DNA from: Pachyseris speciosa
Taxonomy: Eukaryota > Cnidaria > Anthozoa > Scleractinia > Pachyseridae
DNA: 64,000 bases
NCBI GenBank assembly: GCA_016490735.1
Contig: JAEMWC010001621.1
Span: forward strand, 1 to 64,000
Direction: 5' to 3'
Both the position numbers and the translations under genes were made by a program. Shown one piece after another: positions 33,225-44,345 of this stretch. The notes beneath the pieces were generated by a model. It was not told where the DNA came from and searched no databases. It was given only the letters and a program-made list of their open reading frames with translations. Positions within the stretch are counted from its first letter, which is position 1; every line of letters starts with the position of its first letter.

Positions 33225-33665
33225 ATTCCGCGAAACGAAACGAAACGAGTCGACCTTCCGAACCTTCTGAATGGGCGGCGCTTTAAGAAAGGAGGTGTTA
33301 CTTTTTTCAAGTATCACTACTTGGCTGGAAAAACGCATTTCTGCTCCTGCATAAAAGTTAACTTGGCTAAACGTCGAGTTTTTTTCTTCGGAACCTGAAT
33401 TTCAATCATGATGTTTTGAATTTGTGTGCTTTGCGCGACATAATTGAGTGAAAGGGCTAAACCGACGGTGTGTGTTAAGCTTAGAAAAATTATAAATGAG
33501 AAAAAGAGACCTGTATAAGCTGTTGGAAGCATGTGCTACGGCATTTCGTAAAGTATAAGTTAAATTTCTGAATTTAACACAGTTTGAATGGGAGGCGCTT
33601 TGACAAAGGAAGTGCTACTTTTTGAAGTAACACATCTTGCTTGGAAAACGCATTGTAAAAAGCTC
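33225..33665. repeat. Pair of direct repeats upstream of the transposase
   Basis: A block containing GAATGGGCGGCGCTTTAAGA, a TGTTACTTTTT block and GGAAAACGCATT occurs near 33,270-33,350 and again, diverged, near 33,585-33,655. These may be subterminal repeats of the Merlin element, but terminal repeats were not identified. Confidence 0.5.
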
Positions 33666-33864
33666 GCTAGAATACACGAGTTCACGCGGAAACCAAGAAA
33701 AATATGAAGTCTTTGCTGCAAAATAATTCAGTTATCGCATGTTGACACTATTTTTGTTTTTTTTTTAAGAACTCCAAAAACAATTTGCAAAGGAACTTTA
33801 TTACCTTACTCAATAGAACGCTTGTTTTCAGAGTCTTTCTTTCGTTTTTGATTATTATTAACAG

Positions 33865-35345
33865 GCGCTGCAGCGGATGCAAGAAGAAAAGGAGCTTGCG
33901 TGCAAACAGCTTCTTTGAAGAGTTTCCTCGCGTAGCGCTAGGAACGTTGCTTCTTGTCGTCTATCATTTTGTCTCTGACGACTCACAGAGAAAAACTGCC
34001 AGGAGATTAAGTCTAAACCCAGGATTGGTGTGTAGGATTTTCCGACAGCTGCAAGACGTATGTTCCAGGGACATTGAACATAGACCTTTCATACCATTCG
34101 GGGGACCAGGCGCTGCCGTTAAGTGCGATGAAAGCAAGTTTTCTCACAAGGCTAAGGTGAGAAAATGTTTTTGTTGTTGCTTAATTATTTCATTCGAAAC
34201 TACTTTAGATTATGACATACCATCATTCGATTGTTAGACGGAAAATAGAAATGTTTAAAGTTAACCTTTTTCCGTAATTATTGCGGGAGTTTGACAATGA
34301 GATTCCGTGGAGACAAACTGGAATCACGAAGCTACATTCAACCAAAGCAACCAATATACTAAGCCACCTCCAATTTAAATATCTACAACGGCGATCTCTT
34401 TAAACAAAATGTGTTGCCTATAAAAGAACTGGGTATGCCTTAGTTTAGTTTCAATATATCAGACAACGATGAACAAGAACATTGAGCAGGGGCACCCAAC
34501 AAGCCAAATCAACCAAAAGCTGTAGAAAGGCATTTTTAAGCACCTGAAGATGTTTGGAGTCTTTTTAAAGTGTTTTTATCGAAAGCTAGAAGCAGTTCAT
34601 CTGCTCGGATTCCCTAGCTGAATTTTTAATTGCCCGAAAATGTTAGGGAACAAAATCTTCCTTTGAGAAAATGCAAGCTGAAATGAGCTTTCCACTAACT
34701 TTGTAGGGAACTATTTTCTTTCCAAAAACGCTCGTGAAGAAATGAACTATCGTTTTATTCTCCTCGCCTCTTAAGTTGTTTTTACGAGATTGTCTTTTAC
34801 AGAATCAGTAACAGGAATAAACAATCAGTTCACTGAGGGAATATGCTAACAAATTATATTTTGAATCTTTTCAGTACAACCGTGGGAGAAGGGCGGCTAG
34901 GGAAGCGTGGGTTTTTGGCATCATTACAACCGAATTCAGGCCCGCGAGGGGGTACTTTCAAGTTGTGGAGAGACGGGATATCGCCACATTGGATCCCATC
35001 ATCTCCAGGTGCATCCGACCAGGGACAGTTGTATACACCGATGACTGGGCTGCATACAGAGGCATGACAGGCCGTATCAACAACGTCGCCGCACACAGAA
35101 TCGTTGTTCATGCTCAAAACTTCGTGGATCCTGTGACTGGCGTCCACACTCAGGAGGTAGAGTCCTGCTGGAACAACCTCAAGTTAGGCCAAAAAGTGCG
35201 TCGAGGTCTAAAAAGAGAAGACCTGCAGTCATACCTTGATGAACAAATGTGGCGCCAATGGAGAGGTGGAGATCAACGGCATATTATGCAAAATTTCCTA
35301 GCCATTTTGCTCCTCGAATATGTAGTTACAAATCCAGCCCTCTAA
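33865..35345 (+). CDS. Merlin-type (IS1016/ISXO2-like) DDE transposase, two exons
   Basis: Exon 1 (33,865-34,156) starts after an ATTAACAG acceptor and encodes a C-x2-C motif ([11 protein letters not shown]), a helix-turn-helix-like stretch and [11 protein letters not shown] with the first acidic residue. A GTGAGA donor and TTTTCAG acceptor remove 34,157-34,874 in phase 0. Exon 2 (34,875-35,345) continues [20 protein letters not shown], then [12 protein letters not shown] with the second Asp, then [13 protein letters not shown] with the catalytic Glu, and ends in a stop after TNPAL. D, D and E plus the E-x-x-W-x-x-LK context define the IS1595/Merlin group, which cuts and pastes DNA. Both exons are open. 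The start codon exon was not found. The intron carries a truncated MITE. Confidence 0.85.
34487..34745 (+). mobile_element. Truncated CAGGGGCACCCAACG MITE in the transposase intron
   Basis: It starts CAGGGGCACCCAAC and follows the family for about 260 bases (GATTCCCTA, TTGCCCGAAAATGTTAGGGA) without a right terminus. Confidence 0.75.
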
Positions 35346-35690
35346 CTATTCTTATTACGATGGGCGAACACAGTTCTAACAATTCCATTGTAAGGAGCCG
35401 CACAAACCTTACTTTGTTTCGTTTCTTTCGGCTTGTGGAGTGTCATAGCCAATAATGGTAATTTTCCCCAAATTCGACAATGTGAATGATCTTAACCAAA
35501 ATACGCCGCATCTTCTGCGAGAATTGAAGGAAATGACAACAAGCCAGCTTGTATAAACCGCCGAAACCGTGTTTCTAAGTTAGTTAATGAAGCTGCCTGT
35601 CAACTGAAATTGATAATTATTGTTTTTGTTATAATTGTTACTGTTTTTGAGACATTTTGTACACCATTCAGCTGTAATATAGGCAACGAT

Positions 35691-36097
35691 CAGGGGCACC
35701 CAACGAGCTAAATCAACAGCAGGCATTTTAAGTACCTTATGGTGTTTGAAGTCTGCTTAAAGTGATGTTTTCATTCGCTAGAAGAAGTTCATCTGTTCGG
35801 ATTCCCTAACTGAATTTTAAATTGCCCGAAAATGTTAGGGAACAAAATCCTCCTTTAGGAAAATGCTAACTGAAATGAACTAGGGGACTATTTTCTTTCC
35901 GAAAATGTTAGATGACGTTTTTGACTGCCAAAACCAGCAAAAACGACCTTTCGGAAAATCTCAGGAGCTATGATTCCCCAATTGAGAATCTTTTAGGCTA
36001 CGTTTTAGTTACGAAATTGAATCGACACCGAAAGCCAAAGGCGAATTATCCTGTACTGAACAAATATCTATCGAAACTTGTCGTTGGGTACCCCCTG
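35691..36097 (+). mobile_element. CAGGGGCACCCAACG MITE, 407 bp
   Basis: The inverted ends are CAGGGGCACCCAACGA and TCGTTGGGTACCCCCTG. Internal words include GCCCGAAAATGTTAGGGA and GGCTACGTTTTAGTTACGAA. A reverse-oriented relative with a clear target duplication lies at 56,037-56,483. No coding capacity. Confidence 0.85.
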
Positions 36098-37182
36098 AAC
36101 AACATAGAATTCGCGGCATCGTATTCGACGCAAGACACTTTCTTTCATGTAAGTCTTCAGTTTGACCTCATATTCGATGCGCTGCAGCTGTAAGATTCAT
36201 TTACATAAGCGAAATTAAGTTACACCTTAATTAATCATCACTCGGTTTTGTTAAGTATTTTCTTAAGACTTGTTAAAACCAATAAAGAAAGACTGACCAT
36301 ACGGTGGTGATGTTTTTCAAAGGGCTTGAAGGGTTGTGGGGCCGAGAGGGTCAAGATCTTGGCTTTTAATTATATTATCGGCTTTTGACGACTAAATTCA
36401 AACCGATACGGTACCTTGTTAGCCCGTTAAGATATTTCAAATGTCCAGCTTTCTTGAATCTGGCACCACGCAAAGGGAGGCCCCCCCCCTTCCCTACTTT
36501 TCAACAGTAAAAAGCAAGTAATGCTAAAAAAATGGAAGTTAGTTTTCTATTTAACGTTTTACCGAAAACTGATTATTCTTGTTTTGAAACACCTCTTTTT
36601 TGTTGCTGAAAGTATATAAGTTTCACCACACCATGTTAGTTTTAAATACATTTTCAGCCATTTCAGAGGACTTGTATTGAAACATTTTTCCGAGGGAACA
36701 CCCCAGATCCCCCCTAGTTGACTCACGCCAATGCTTTTGAAGCGATTCCCCCAGTTAGAAACTTGCTGTACGAGCCCTGTACATTGGTCACAATTAGTTA
36801 ACGCATCGTAAGCATCCAAACTTCTAGGGTCTTCTAAGTTATATTTTCTACAGACTTCAACCCTTGAGACTTCAACCCTTGAGGTCTTTAATTCCGAGAC
36901 GCTTATTTCCGTCACTTATATTTAAATATTAGCACGCCATCTTTCTGTTAGAATAGTTTCAATCTGGTCATTATTGGTAAAATACGTAGCATAAATCGAT
37001 AACAAAACGCTGGGGTATCAGTTGTCACTCTAAAACAGAACTGACCAAACACTTGTTTGTTCAGTTTAAAACAAACGTTGTAGGAATGTGGATCATGAAT
37101 TCCTCAGATCGCAAAATCAAAAAAAGATGAAAACTAGAAGGAATTCTAGAACTAAAGTGGACACATTCTATCCTTTTCTCCT
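36098..37182. other. Non-coding region
   Basis: No recognised exon. A minus-strand frame of 118 codons at 36,559-36,915 has no known motif. It includes a small tandem duplication of GACTTCAACCCTTGAG near 36,860. Confidence 0.4.
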
Positions 37183-37582
37183 GGGGGGGGGGGGGGGGGG
37201 GGAGGGGGTGACTCCCACACATGTGTATGTGCCACGGGATAGGGTATGGTTTTTGAGGTTCTCAATCCTTAAATAGGATATCACTTTTTGCCCAGGTTGG
37301 CACAGTGTTCCCGGTGTGACCCTTAGGTAGAGTGCCTAAATTGTATCCGCTAAAATAGCAGTGCTTAAATACACAGCTAAATGAAATCCGTCGTTAGCCT
37401 GCGAACACTGACAGGTTTCCGGTTTTTAATTTCACGCCGGTTCTTTCCCGTATTTTTCGGGTTTGGGCCTTACAATAAGGTACCAATTTTCGTTTGCTTT
37501 ATCCTTAAATAGGGTGAGGGTTTAAGACCCTTAGCGGCACACACCTATCCGAAATTTATGGGAGTCCCCCTCCCCGGGCCTT
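37183..37582. repeat. G-tract-bounded inverted repeat, about 400 bp
   Basis: It begins with a run of about 18 G, then GAGGGGGTGACTCCC, and ends GGGAGTCCCCCTCCCCGG. The inner words ATCCTTAAATAGG occur twice. The inverted ends suggest a MITE-like dispersed repeat. Confidence 0.5.
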
Positions 37583-38407
37583 TTGTACCACTATGCACGT
37601 TGGCCACGAATACATTCTGTACGGCTGGAGCTAGTTAGCGTCGGTCAAAAATTTTGAGCAGAAGATGTAAATCGATTGACATCTGTTTATTCTTCTGCTT
37701 CCCATTAAGACCATCATGAAGCTCGCAACATTTAAAAATAGTGTCCGTGAAGACCTTGTCAGAGAAAGCGGAGCAACGCCCTGTTTCACAACATAAAATA
37801 CTCCGGCCTGTTTCTGGAACTCATAAGTCTTGCCTTGTTGTAAAGTTCTTCTGACGGAATGGATCCGAAATTCAGAGATGAGATAATGAGAAGAAGACTG
37901 TAAGTGCCATGAAATTAAAATTTTAAGGGATTGGTAACTAGAAAGTATACCTCTTTGCATGTGACCTCAATCCTTGATTCACACAACATCGCCCAGGTAT
38001 CTTTTTCAATGATTTTCATTTGGTTTTGAGAAGAACTAGTCCAAAAAGTTAACTCAGCGTCAATCGTACAACAGAAACAAAAGAACCCAATCTTCTTTGT
38101 TTCCGTGAACAATAAAACGAGCACAATAAAGCGGGCATGAAAAATATGAGGGTGGTGAGGGTGGTACTTTCATGCAGAAGCTTAACTGACTCGTCAGAAG
38201 TATTCCATACATTTTCAGGTGAGGTACAGTAGCTGACTTTCTTGGGACTTGAACTTGACATCATCCTCAAATTTAAATGCTGAATTAATTTTTTAGACCA
38301 ATCTAACCAGCTGACTATTATGCATGTTCTTAAACAGATGGATTACACCCATATTTTATATGTCTAAAGGATAATAATATTATTGTATCCCTGTTTGCTG
38401 TATGCAG
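37583..38407. other. Stretch before the ubiquitin-like exons
   Basis: No recognisable protein. A minus-strand frame starting MMSSSSPKKVSYCTSPENVW at about 38,260 begins with tandem ATG codons but has no family match by eye. Confidence 0.35.
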
Positions 38408-39377
38408 ATAAGAGAGGCAAGAAAGCTAAGAGTAGAGCAATCACCCAGTGAAGGGATTAAAATAATCCTCCGCCTCAAGGACTCGAAAAGAATAGGGAGG
38501 ACATTTAGAAAGAATGCCCTGTTCCAGGTACACTTATATACTCCAAGTTGAAATTTTAAGATATGTTTCATTGAAATTATTGGAACTTTTGAAAATTTGC
38601 TGTGCATTGTCAACTTAGTAACCATTACCAACAGGAATGGTGAATTTTGCTTCGAGAGAATCTATGTGTTGGCAGAGAAAAAGATCACTTTTACCATCTA
38701 ATGTTTCAGTTTTAAATGTCACCTTCCCATGAACTTTGGTTAAACCTCGTAAAAATACTTCTTGCTGAAGGTGTCAAATGACTCACTGTAGCCTGTTCCA
38801 CTGTTGGGATCGAAGAGCAAAAAGCAAACAATGAGGGAAGAAAATCACACGGGACTGGCTCATTGTCACACGCTCACCTCAAATATCTGAGAGCCTGGAA
38901 CAGGCTAGACTCACTGCCAATGAATCATGAAATCAGAATCAACAGCTAAAATTGTATGTATTTTCATATAAGACAGAATGTAATTACATGATATTTGTCT
39001 TTGTAAATGGCAGGAGGTATATGACTGGGCAGGGTCAATGGATGATGTGCCTCTCCACTTCACAATCCAAAGGAGACAAAAGGTGGTGAGGCATGATGAA
39101 CCACTGGAGGAACCGGAGATACTCGATCTGATGGAAAGAGTATGTGACTTCTTATTAAGATTAATGATAAAAACACTTACATTCATTTAAATCTCAGTCC
39201 AATTCAGCTCAACTCAGTCCAATTCAGGATGTAACTGCTAAGATGTAAGAGGCAATTACCACCTAACTGACATGAAATTTCCAATGGCTTTAATCTAATT
39301 AGAATTAAATATTAAAATGATTTTTCTTCAATTTTCTGTAGGAAGAAGATCAAATCAATTCAATACTGGAATCTCAG
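38408..39377 (+). CDS. Three exons of a ubiquitin-like-fold (UBX-like) protein
   Basis: Exons at 38,408-38,527, 39,014-39,139 and 39,342-39,377 all have AG acceptors and GT donors and are all phase 0. They read IREARKLRVEQSP, then IKIILRLKDSKRIGRTFRKN plus ALFQ; EVYDWAGSMDDVPLHFTIQR and EEPEILDLMER; and EEDQINSILESQ. The pattern I-x-L-R-L-x-D-x-x-x-x-x-R-T-F, L-F-Q-x-V-Y-D-W and a closing F-x-I matches UBX/ubiquitin-like folds (adaptors to Cdc48/p97, or N-terminal parts of HECT-ligase-like proteins in cnidarians). Upstream and downstream exons were not identified. It lies between transposons in the spacer of the large inverted repeat, so it may be a fragment. Confidence 0.6.
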
Positions 39378-39410
39378 GTAGGGAAAATCATGAATACTTT
39401 TATTGTTATA

Positions 39411-39495
39411 GGAAATTAACACCTCATGAAATTGACACGAATGTTACAAATTCACTCTTAATTTAAGTTAGCTTTAATGTCCACGTCATTAATTA
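39411..39495 (+). mobile_element. Fragment of the TA-target MITE family
   Basis: TATAGGAAATTAACACC and GTCATTAATTAAGTGGC match the left end of the element at 1,896. Only about 85 bases remain. Confidence 0.5.
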
Positions 39496-39589
39496 AGTGG
39501 CACAAACAATTTCCATGACCTTGATTTCAATCATTTTTGTCTCAAATTCTTGATAACCTCAAAGATCTCTGGCTGTAATTAGAAAATTA

Positions 39590-39905
39590 AAGCACTTAGA
39601 TCCCTTCCATGTCCAAAAGCAACTAGCAGAATACCTGATTTTATTGAAAATTGACTACAATGACATTGTTAGTCATCCAATCCCGGAATACTTATTAAAA
39701 TAAAGCGCCTACAACACGTGTCCAGTCAGCCACGACAGGTTTCGTTCTCAGGTGCTATGTGCATATGCTTGATTCAATCAAACTAGGATGGATGCCAATA
39801 AAGGAACGCAGAAAGAATCAACTACTTAATACTGTTTTTAAAGCCTTGCATTGTAATGACTGGCCATCCTATCTTAAGCTTGACATAATCTTACACAGAC
39901 ACTGA
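39590..39905 (+). pseudogene. Non-LTR reverse transcriptase C-terminal fragment
   Basis: The frame reads VQKQLAEYLILLKIDYNDIV, SHPIPEYLLK, then after a frame change LGWMPIKERRKNQLLNTVFK and ALHCNDWPSYLKLD. This is the thumb/C-terminal region (KIDYND, LGWLPIKERR, Q-x-L-x-T-x-FKALH) of L2/CR1-like elements. It probably comes from the same family as the fragment at 14.86 kb, which ends before this part. It is truncated at both ends. Confidence 0.75.
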
Positions 39906-40203
39906 GGTCTTCAAAAGGACGGCATTAAAAGTACCTCCTGATCCGTGTATTTTCAAGTGTATTTTCCGTGTATTTTCAGTATTTGCACAGATATTCCATA
40001 TTTTGTGATTTTACTTCATTTTGTGTCCACCTTGTGACGTCACAAGTCCTCTAATTTGCATAAATGAAAAACCTTGAATAACTCAGCAACCAAGAGTGCT
40101 ATCACAATAAAATAAACGCCATTCTTCATCATTTTGAAAGCTCTTTCAAACAAGCTAATGAAAAATTTCGCTTCATATGCACTTTGAAACTAAAATGAAC
40201 ACA

Positions 40204-40506
40204 AGAGACAAACTTGACAGGTTTCCTTGGGACTAAGCCAGTACAGCACATCCTTCCCTTAGGACCAGGCTCTTCGGGTGCATGGACACTTGGGACAGAC
40301 AAACTTGACAGGTTCCCTTGCTCTTCTGGGGCATCGACACTTGGGACGAAGTCCTTTTCAGGCATTGACAGACAAACTTGACAGGTTCCTTTGGGACGAA
40401 GCTCTTCTGGGGAATCAACACTTGGGAACAACAAAGTTGACAGGTTTCCTTGGGACAAGGCCCTTTTGGGCATCGACACCTGGGACAGAAAAACTTGACG
40501 GGTTCC
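40204..40506 (-). repeat. Satellite monomers left of the Gypsy element
   Basis: About five monomers of the 59-60-bp satellite in reverse orientation. The last is cut at GGTTCC, where the LTR starts. The broken monomer resumes at 44,498, proving that the array predates the insertion. Confidence 0.9.
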
Positions 40507-40658
40507 TGCAATATTCCCACACCATTAAACCACAACCAAATAATCCATAGCTTGTTTAATCCATACTCAACCACAAAAGCACATGGTCGCTAAACTTTCT
40601 CTCAATAAAACTACTGGAGGAGCAGTTACATAGCTGACACAAACAAGACTTTTCTACA
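40507..40658 (-). repeat. 3' LTR of the Gypsy element
   Basis: 152 bp, starting TGCAATATTCCC and ending TTTTCTACA on the plus strand. It is preceded by the target-site copy GTTCC. Confidence 0.95.
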
Positions 40659-40746
40659 CTCCCCCACTTAGATGAAAAACCAAATAACAAACAAAATCAA
40701 GTCCTTGAGAGTCTTTTGACTCAGTCTTAGCAAACTTGAAACAAAG

Positions 40747-41339
40747 TCACTTAGAAACATAGATTCTCAAATATCCAGGAGGATGTTGGTTCCTCATTGG
40801 ATAACGTCTATCACTGTTCCCTTGGACATCAGCAGGTTCAGTTGTACCAGGCACAATATGAGTGGTCGCCTCTGGACTCACAGTGTGGTCTTCCACAGGC
40901 TGGACAGTAGGATTTGGCTCTTCTGACTCTGATGCAATGATTTCCTGAACTTCTGAAGGAGTAACAGATGGATGTTCATAAGATCTCTGTAACTTCATAT
41001 GTTGTAGGACCTTTTCACTGTCTTACAACTCCAGGTACCCACTGTGAAACTTGACCAAAGTTCCTGGCATAGACCTGGTTTCCTTCAATCATGGTACGCT
41101 CTTTAACATGTAAATCATGCCTCTGCTTCTGTGACATTTGACTACCATGCACTTTCCCACCAATTTCTGGGTAGAGAGGATCCAATCTCAATTTTGGTTT
41201 TCTGCCTAGCAGTAATTCAGCAGGCGAGACTTCAGTTGTCGTCTGAGGAGTGATTCAGTATCTGCTTAGAAAACGTGATACTCTGGACCATTTGATGAGG
41301 GATGATAGGGTGTGGTTCTGATTTAAAGTTGCCGCCGTT
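40747..41339 (-). pseudogene. Gypsy integrase C-terminal region and tail
   Basis: The minus-strand frame at 40,998-40,747 reads SEEPNPTVQPVEDHTV and ends RRYPMRNQHPPGYLRIYVSK. RRYP-x-R-x-R-x-P-P-x-YL is a common C-terminal signature of Gypsy polyproteins. The stretch 41,000-41,339 contains degraded integrase sequence, including the region around the third catalytic residue, without an intact frame. Confidence 0.7.
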
Positions 41340-41765
41340 TTATGTCACCACCATTTCTGGAAGGCCATGGGTAGAAAAGGCAATTCTTAACTTCTCACTG
41401 ATAGCACTGGATGAGAAAGCCTCTATCCACTTTGAGTGTGCATCAACTACCATGAGGAACATTTTGCCAAGAAATGGACCAGCATAGTCTTGGTGAAGCC
41501 GAACCCAAGGTTTATGAGGCCACTCCCAGGGATGTAAGGGGGCTTCAGGTGGCAATTTCTTGTTTACTTGCCAGACCTCACAGTTTCGCGCTTTCATCTC
41601 TAAATCCATCCTTGGCCACCATACGTAACTTCTAGCTAATGACTTCATATGACAAATGCCAGGATATGTCTCTTCTACCACTCTTTCTCTTGCTTTTGGG
41701 GGTACTACCACACGATTTCCCCATAGAAGACACCCATCTTGATACTTAATTCTTCTTTCCTCATG
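41340..41765 (-). pseudogene. Gypsy integrase (zinc finger and core)
   Basis: The frame reads YPGICHMKSLARSYVWWPRM, then CEVWQVNKK, then HQDYAGPFLGKMFLMVVDAH and SKWIEAF. This is the H-H-C-C finger followed by the DDE core with its first Asp in QDYAGPF. The second cysteine of the usual C-x2-CQ pair is Trp (CEVWQ), so the finger is damaged. The enzyme would have joined element DNA to the host target. Confidence 0.85.
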
Positions 41766-41879
41766 AATTATGGTTGGAGTGCTTCATCTGTGTTACTGGA
41801 AGGCCAACCATACTATACAAACTTCACTACTTGAGAAAGTGGGGAATCAGATCTGGTTCCTGCTTGAATTTCTTTAACA

Positions 41880-43134
41880 TCCACTGGTGTAGAATTAAGA
41901 AGCTCCATTGTCCACAGTTTCAGCTGGAACTGGCATCATCTGGGGTTTAACTGGCAATGGCAGTCTACTGAGGGCATCAGCATTGCAGTGTTCCTTCCAT
42001 GGTTTGCACTTGATGGTGTAATCGTACGCAGCTAGTATCAATGCCCAGCATAGAATTCAAGCAGCTGTCATGGCGGGTATAGCCTTCTTCTCATTAAACA
42101 AAGATTCGAGAGGCTTGTAGTCAGTCTCTAGTGCAAACTGTCTGCCATACAAGTATTGATGGCATTCTTCACACCAAAAATGACTGCGAGTGACTCTCTC
42201 TCTCCAGATTGGAGTAATTTCTCTCTGCCTTACACTGTTCAAATGCCTGCTGCTGTTCTTTTCCCCAATGCCAACTAATCTTACTGTTGAGTAATTTGTG
42301 TAGTGGGGCCAACACGCTTGACAAATTTGGCAGGAATTTCTGCTAATAACTTATCATGCCCAGATAAGACTTGAGGTCTGACACATTCGTCAGAGGTGGT
42401 GCATTGGTGATTGCATCCACTTTATCCTCCATAGGTTGAATACCTTCCTTGCTAACTCAGTGACCCAGGTAAGTCACTTGAGATTCCATAAACACATACT
42501 TTCCTTTCTACAATCGCAATCCAGCTTCTGCAAGACGTTTCAAGACTTCCTCCAGGTTTCTTAAATGATCATCATCATCTGCACCTGACACCAAGATGTC
42601 ATCTACCCGCCGGACAATCATGTAAGGAATATTCTGTAAGAGATTTTCCATGTTGCATTGGAAGATACCAGGGGCAGACGAGACTCCATAAGGAAGGGGA
42701 TTATATTGAAACAGTGGTTTGTGTGTGTTGATGATAGTGTACTGGTTAGACTCATCTTCCAGCTGTAGCTGTTGATAAGCTTGACTCAAGTTCAGTTTTG
42801 TTAATTTCTCTCCACCACCTAGGGTAGCCAGCAGATCCTCCCCTTTGGAATGAGGTAATTATCCACCTTTGAAACTTGATTGACAGTTGTCTTACAATCA
42901 CCACAGATGCGAATGGAGTTGTCTGGTTTCAGGATTGGCAATGGGGGCTGCCCATTCTGAGAATTGCACAGGTTCAATTGTTCCTTCTTCCTGCAACCTC
43001 TTGAACTCTTCCTCAATCTTTCCCTTCATGGCATATGGCACTAGCTGTGCTTTGCAGAATTTTGGCACTGCATCTGCTTCCACGTGAATCCTGGCCTTTG
43101 GTCCTGTGAAAGTTCCTAAGCCCTCTTCACACAC
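41880..43134 (-). pseudogene. Gypsy reverse transcriptase and RNase H
   Basis: N-terminal part: KIEEEFKRLQEEGTIEPVQF, a frame change, then ICGDCKTTVNQVSKVDNYLI. The palm reads LTKLNLSQAYQQLQLEDES, where the first catalytic Asp of the usual LDLSQAY is Asn, and RRVDDILVSGADDDDHLRNL, where the usual Y/F before the metal-binding DD pair is replaced. RNase H follows as CHQYLYGRQFALETDYKPLE and, near 41,960, CNADALSRLPL. Several frameshifts separate the pieces. With the catalytic substitution, the RT could not function even if the frames were whole. Confidence 0.9.
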
Positions 43135-43157
43135 TTCTGAGTGATCAATGTCTTTAG

Positions 43158-43712
43158 TTAAGATTCTGCTTGATTTCCATCAGCCTCTATTTTGAACAAT
43201 TTCCTCCAGTTGAGCTTCACATCTTTCAAACAATCTCTTACTAACAAATTTGGTCCAGACCCCTTCACGACCAATGTTGACACCTCCTTTTCCTGTCCTT
43301 TGTAAAGAACAACAACATCCACAGTTCCCAGAACTTCAGTTGACCAATTCACCAGTGTATGTTTGCAGCTTTACTTGAGTCGGTTTCATTAATGTTTGAG
43401 TTCCTTCTGTACTAAGTTTCCTTGGCTAATTTTCTTGAACATTTCTTCACTAATACTCGTAGTAGTTGCTCCAGCGTCAACCTCCATGCTTGTTGAGAAC
43501 CCGTTCAAGTTAATCTCCACTCGACAAGGCTCTTTATCCTTTGATGCTACATGAAACATCATGTATTGCCCAGTATCTCCTTCTTCATGATTCTCTTCCG
43601 AATCTGTCGCATCCAAGTCTTGTGTGTTGCCTCGCATTTTGCCATTTCGCTGGTTGATTTTCAATTTCACGCGACACTTAGACACCTTGCGGCCTGCATT
43701 TTTCAGCTTCAT
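43158..43712 (-). pseudogene. Gypsy aspartic protease region
   Basis: The frame at 43,712-43,389 includes VEINLNGFSTSMEVDAGATT, where DAGA stands in place of the usual D(S/T)GA. The next frame (43,352-43,158) continues VNWSTEVLGTVDVVVLYKGQ and GPNLLVRDCLKDVKL, the typical link to the RT (GP-x-LLGRDWL). The protease would process the polyprotein. A frameshift divides it. Confidence 0.8.
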
Positions 43713-44323
43713 GAAACTTCCCTCTGCAGTGATAACATTCTTCTGCCATTTGCTTGTCCTGTCTTGTTACTCGAACAGTTGACTGGTAATTCCTTGTCCT
43801 TCTCCACCGGGTTTCCCTGCTGTAAATTGTGCGTGTTTTTGCCGGCTATTTCCATAGCTGTAGCTAATTCCAATGCTTTCTTGAAATCCAATCTACTTTC
43901 AGCCAGCAGTTGACATTGTATCCTTTCCTCATTTACCCCACAAGCCAAACGATCTCTGATCATATCTTCCAACTGATCACGAAAGTCGCAATGCTCCGAA
44001 AGACTTCACAATTCAGTGACATGTTGCTGGATTGGTTGTCGAAAGCAGCTGTTGAATTTGAAGTGGGAAACAATAGTCGACGGTCGCGGGTTTAAATGGT
44101 TCTTCTGATGTTTACAAGCTCAGCAAAGGTGTTGTTGTTTGGTTTTCCTGGAGATACTAAATTCCTGATTAGCTTGTACATTTTTCTCTACACGAACTGA
44201 GTAACACCACCCGTTTCTTCCCAGCATCAGTAATTTCGTTTGCCATAAATGCTCCAAACGTTCTGTGTACTCAATCCAAATGTCGTTTTCCTGGAATTCC
44301 TCCACTTTACCGATTAAAGCCAT
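43696..44323 (-). pseudogene. Gypsy gag with zinc knuckle
   Basis: It starts at ATG 44,323 with MALIGKVEEFQENDIWIEYT and ERLEHLW, the usual opening of this gag type. Frameshifts near 44,230 and 44,000 separate later parts: YKLIRNLVSPGKPNNNTFAE, then QLEDMIRDRLACGVNEERIQ and FKKALELATAMEIA. At 43,737-43,696 a C-x2-C-x4-H-x4-C knuckle (CYHCRGKFHEAEKC) would bind element RNA. A stop after NIRRTI adds to the damage. Confidence 0.85.
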
Positions 44324-44345
44324 AATTATTATCCTCATCGCCAAA

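Noticed and set aside
34854..35147. Minus-strand 97-codon frame
   Set aside because: Antisense shadow of the Merlin transposase exon 2.
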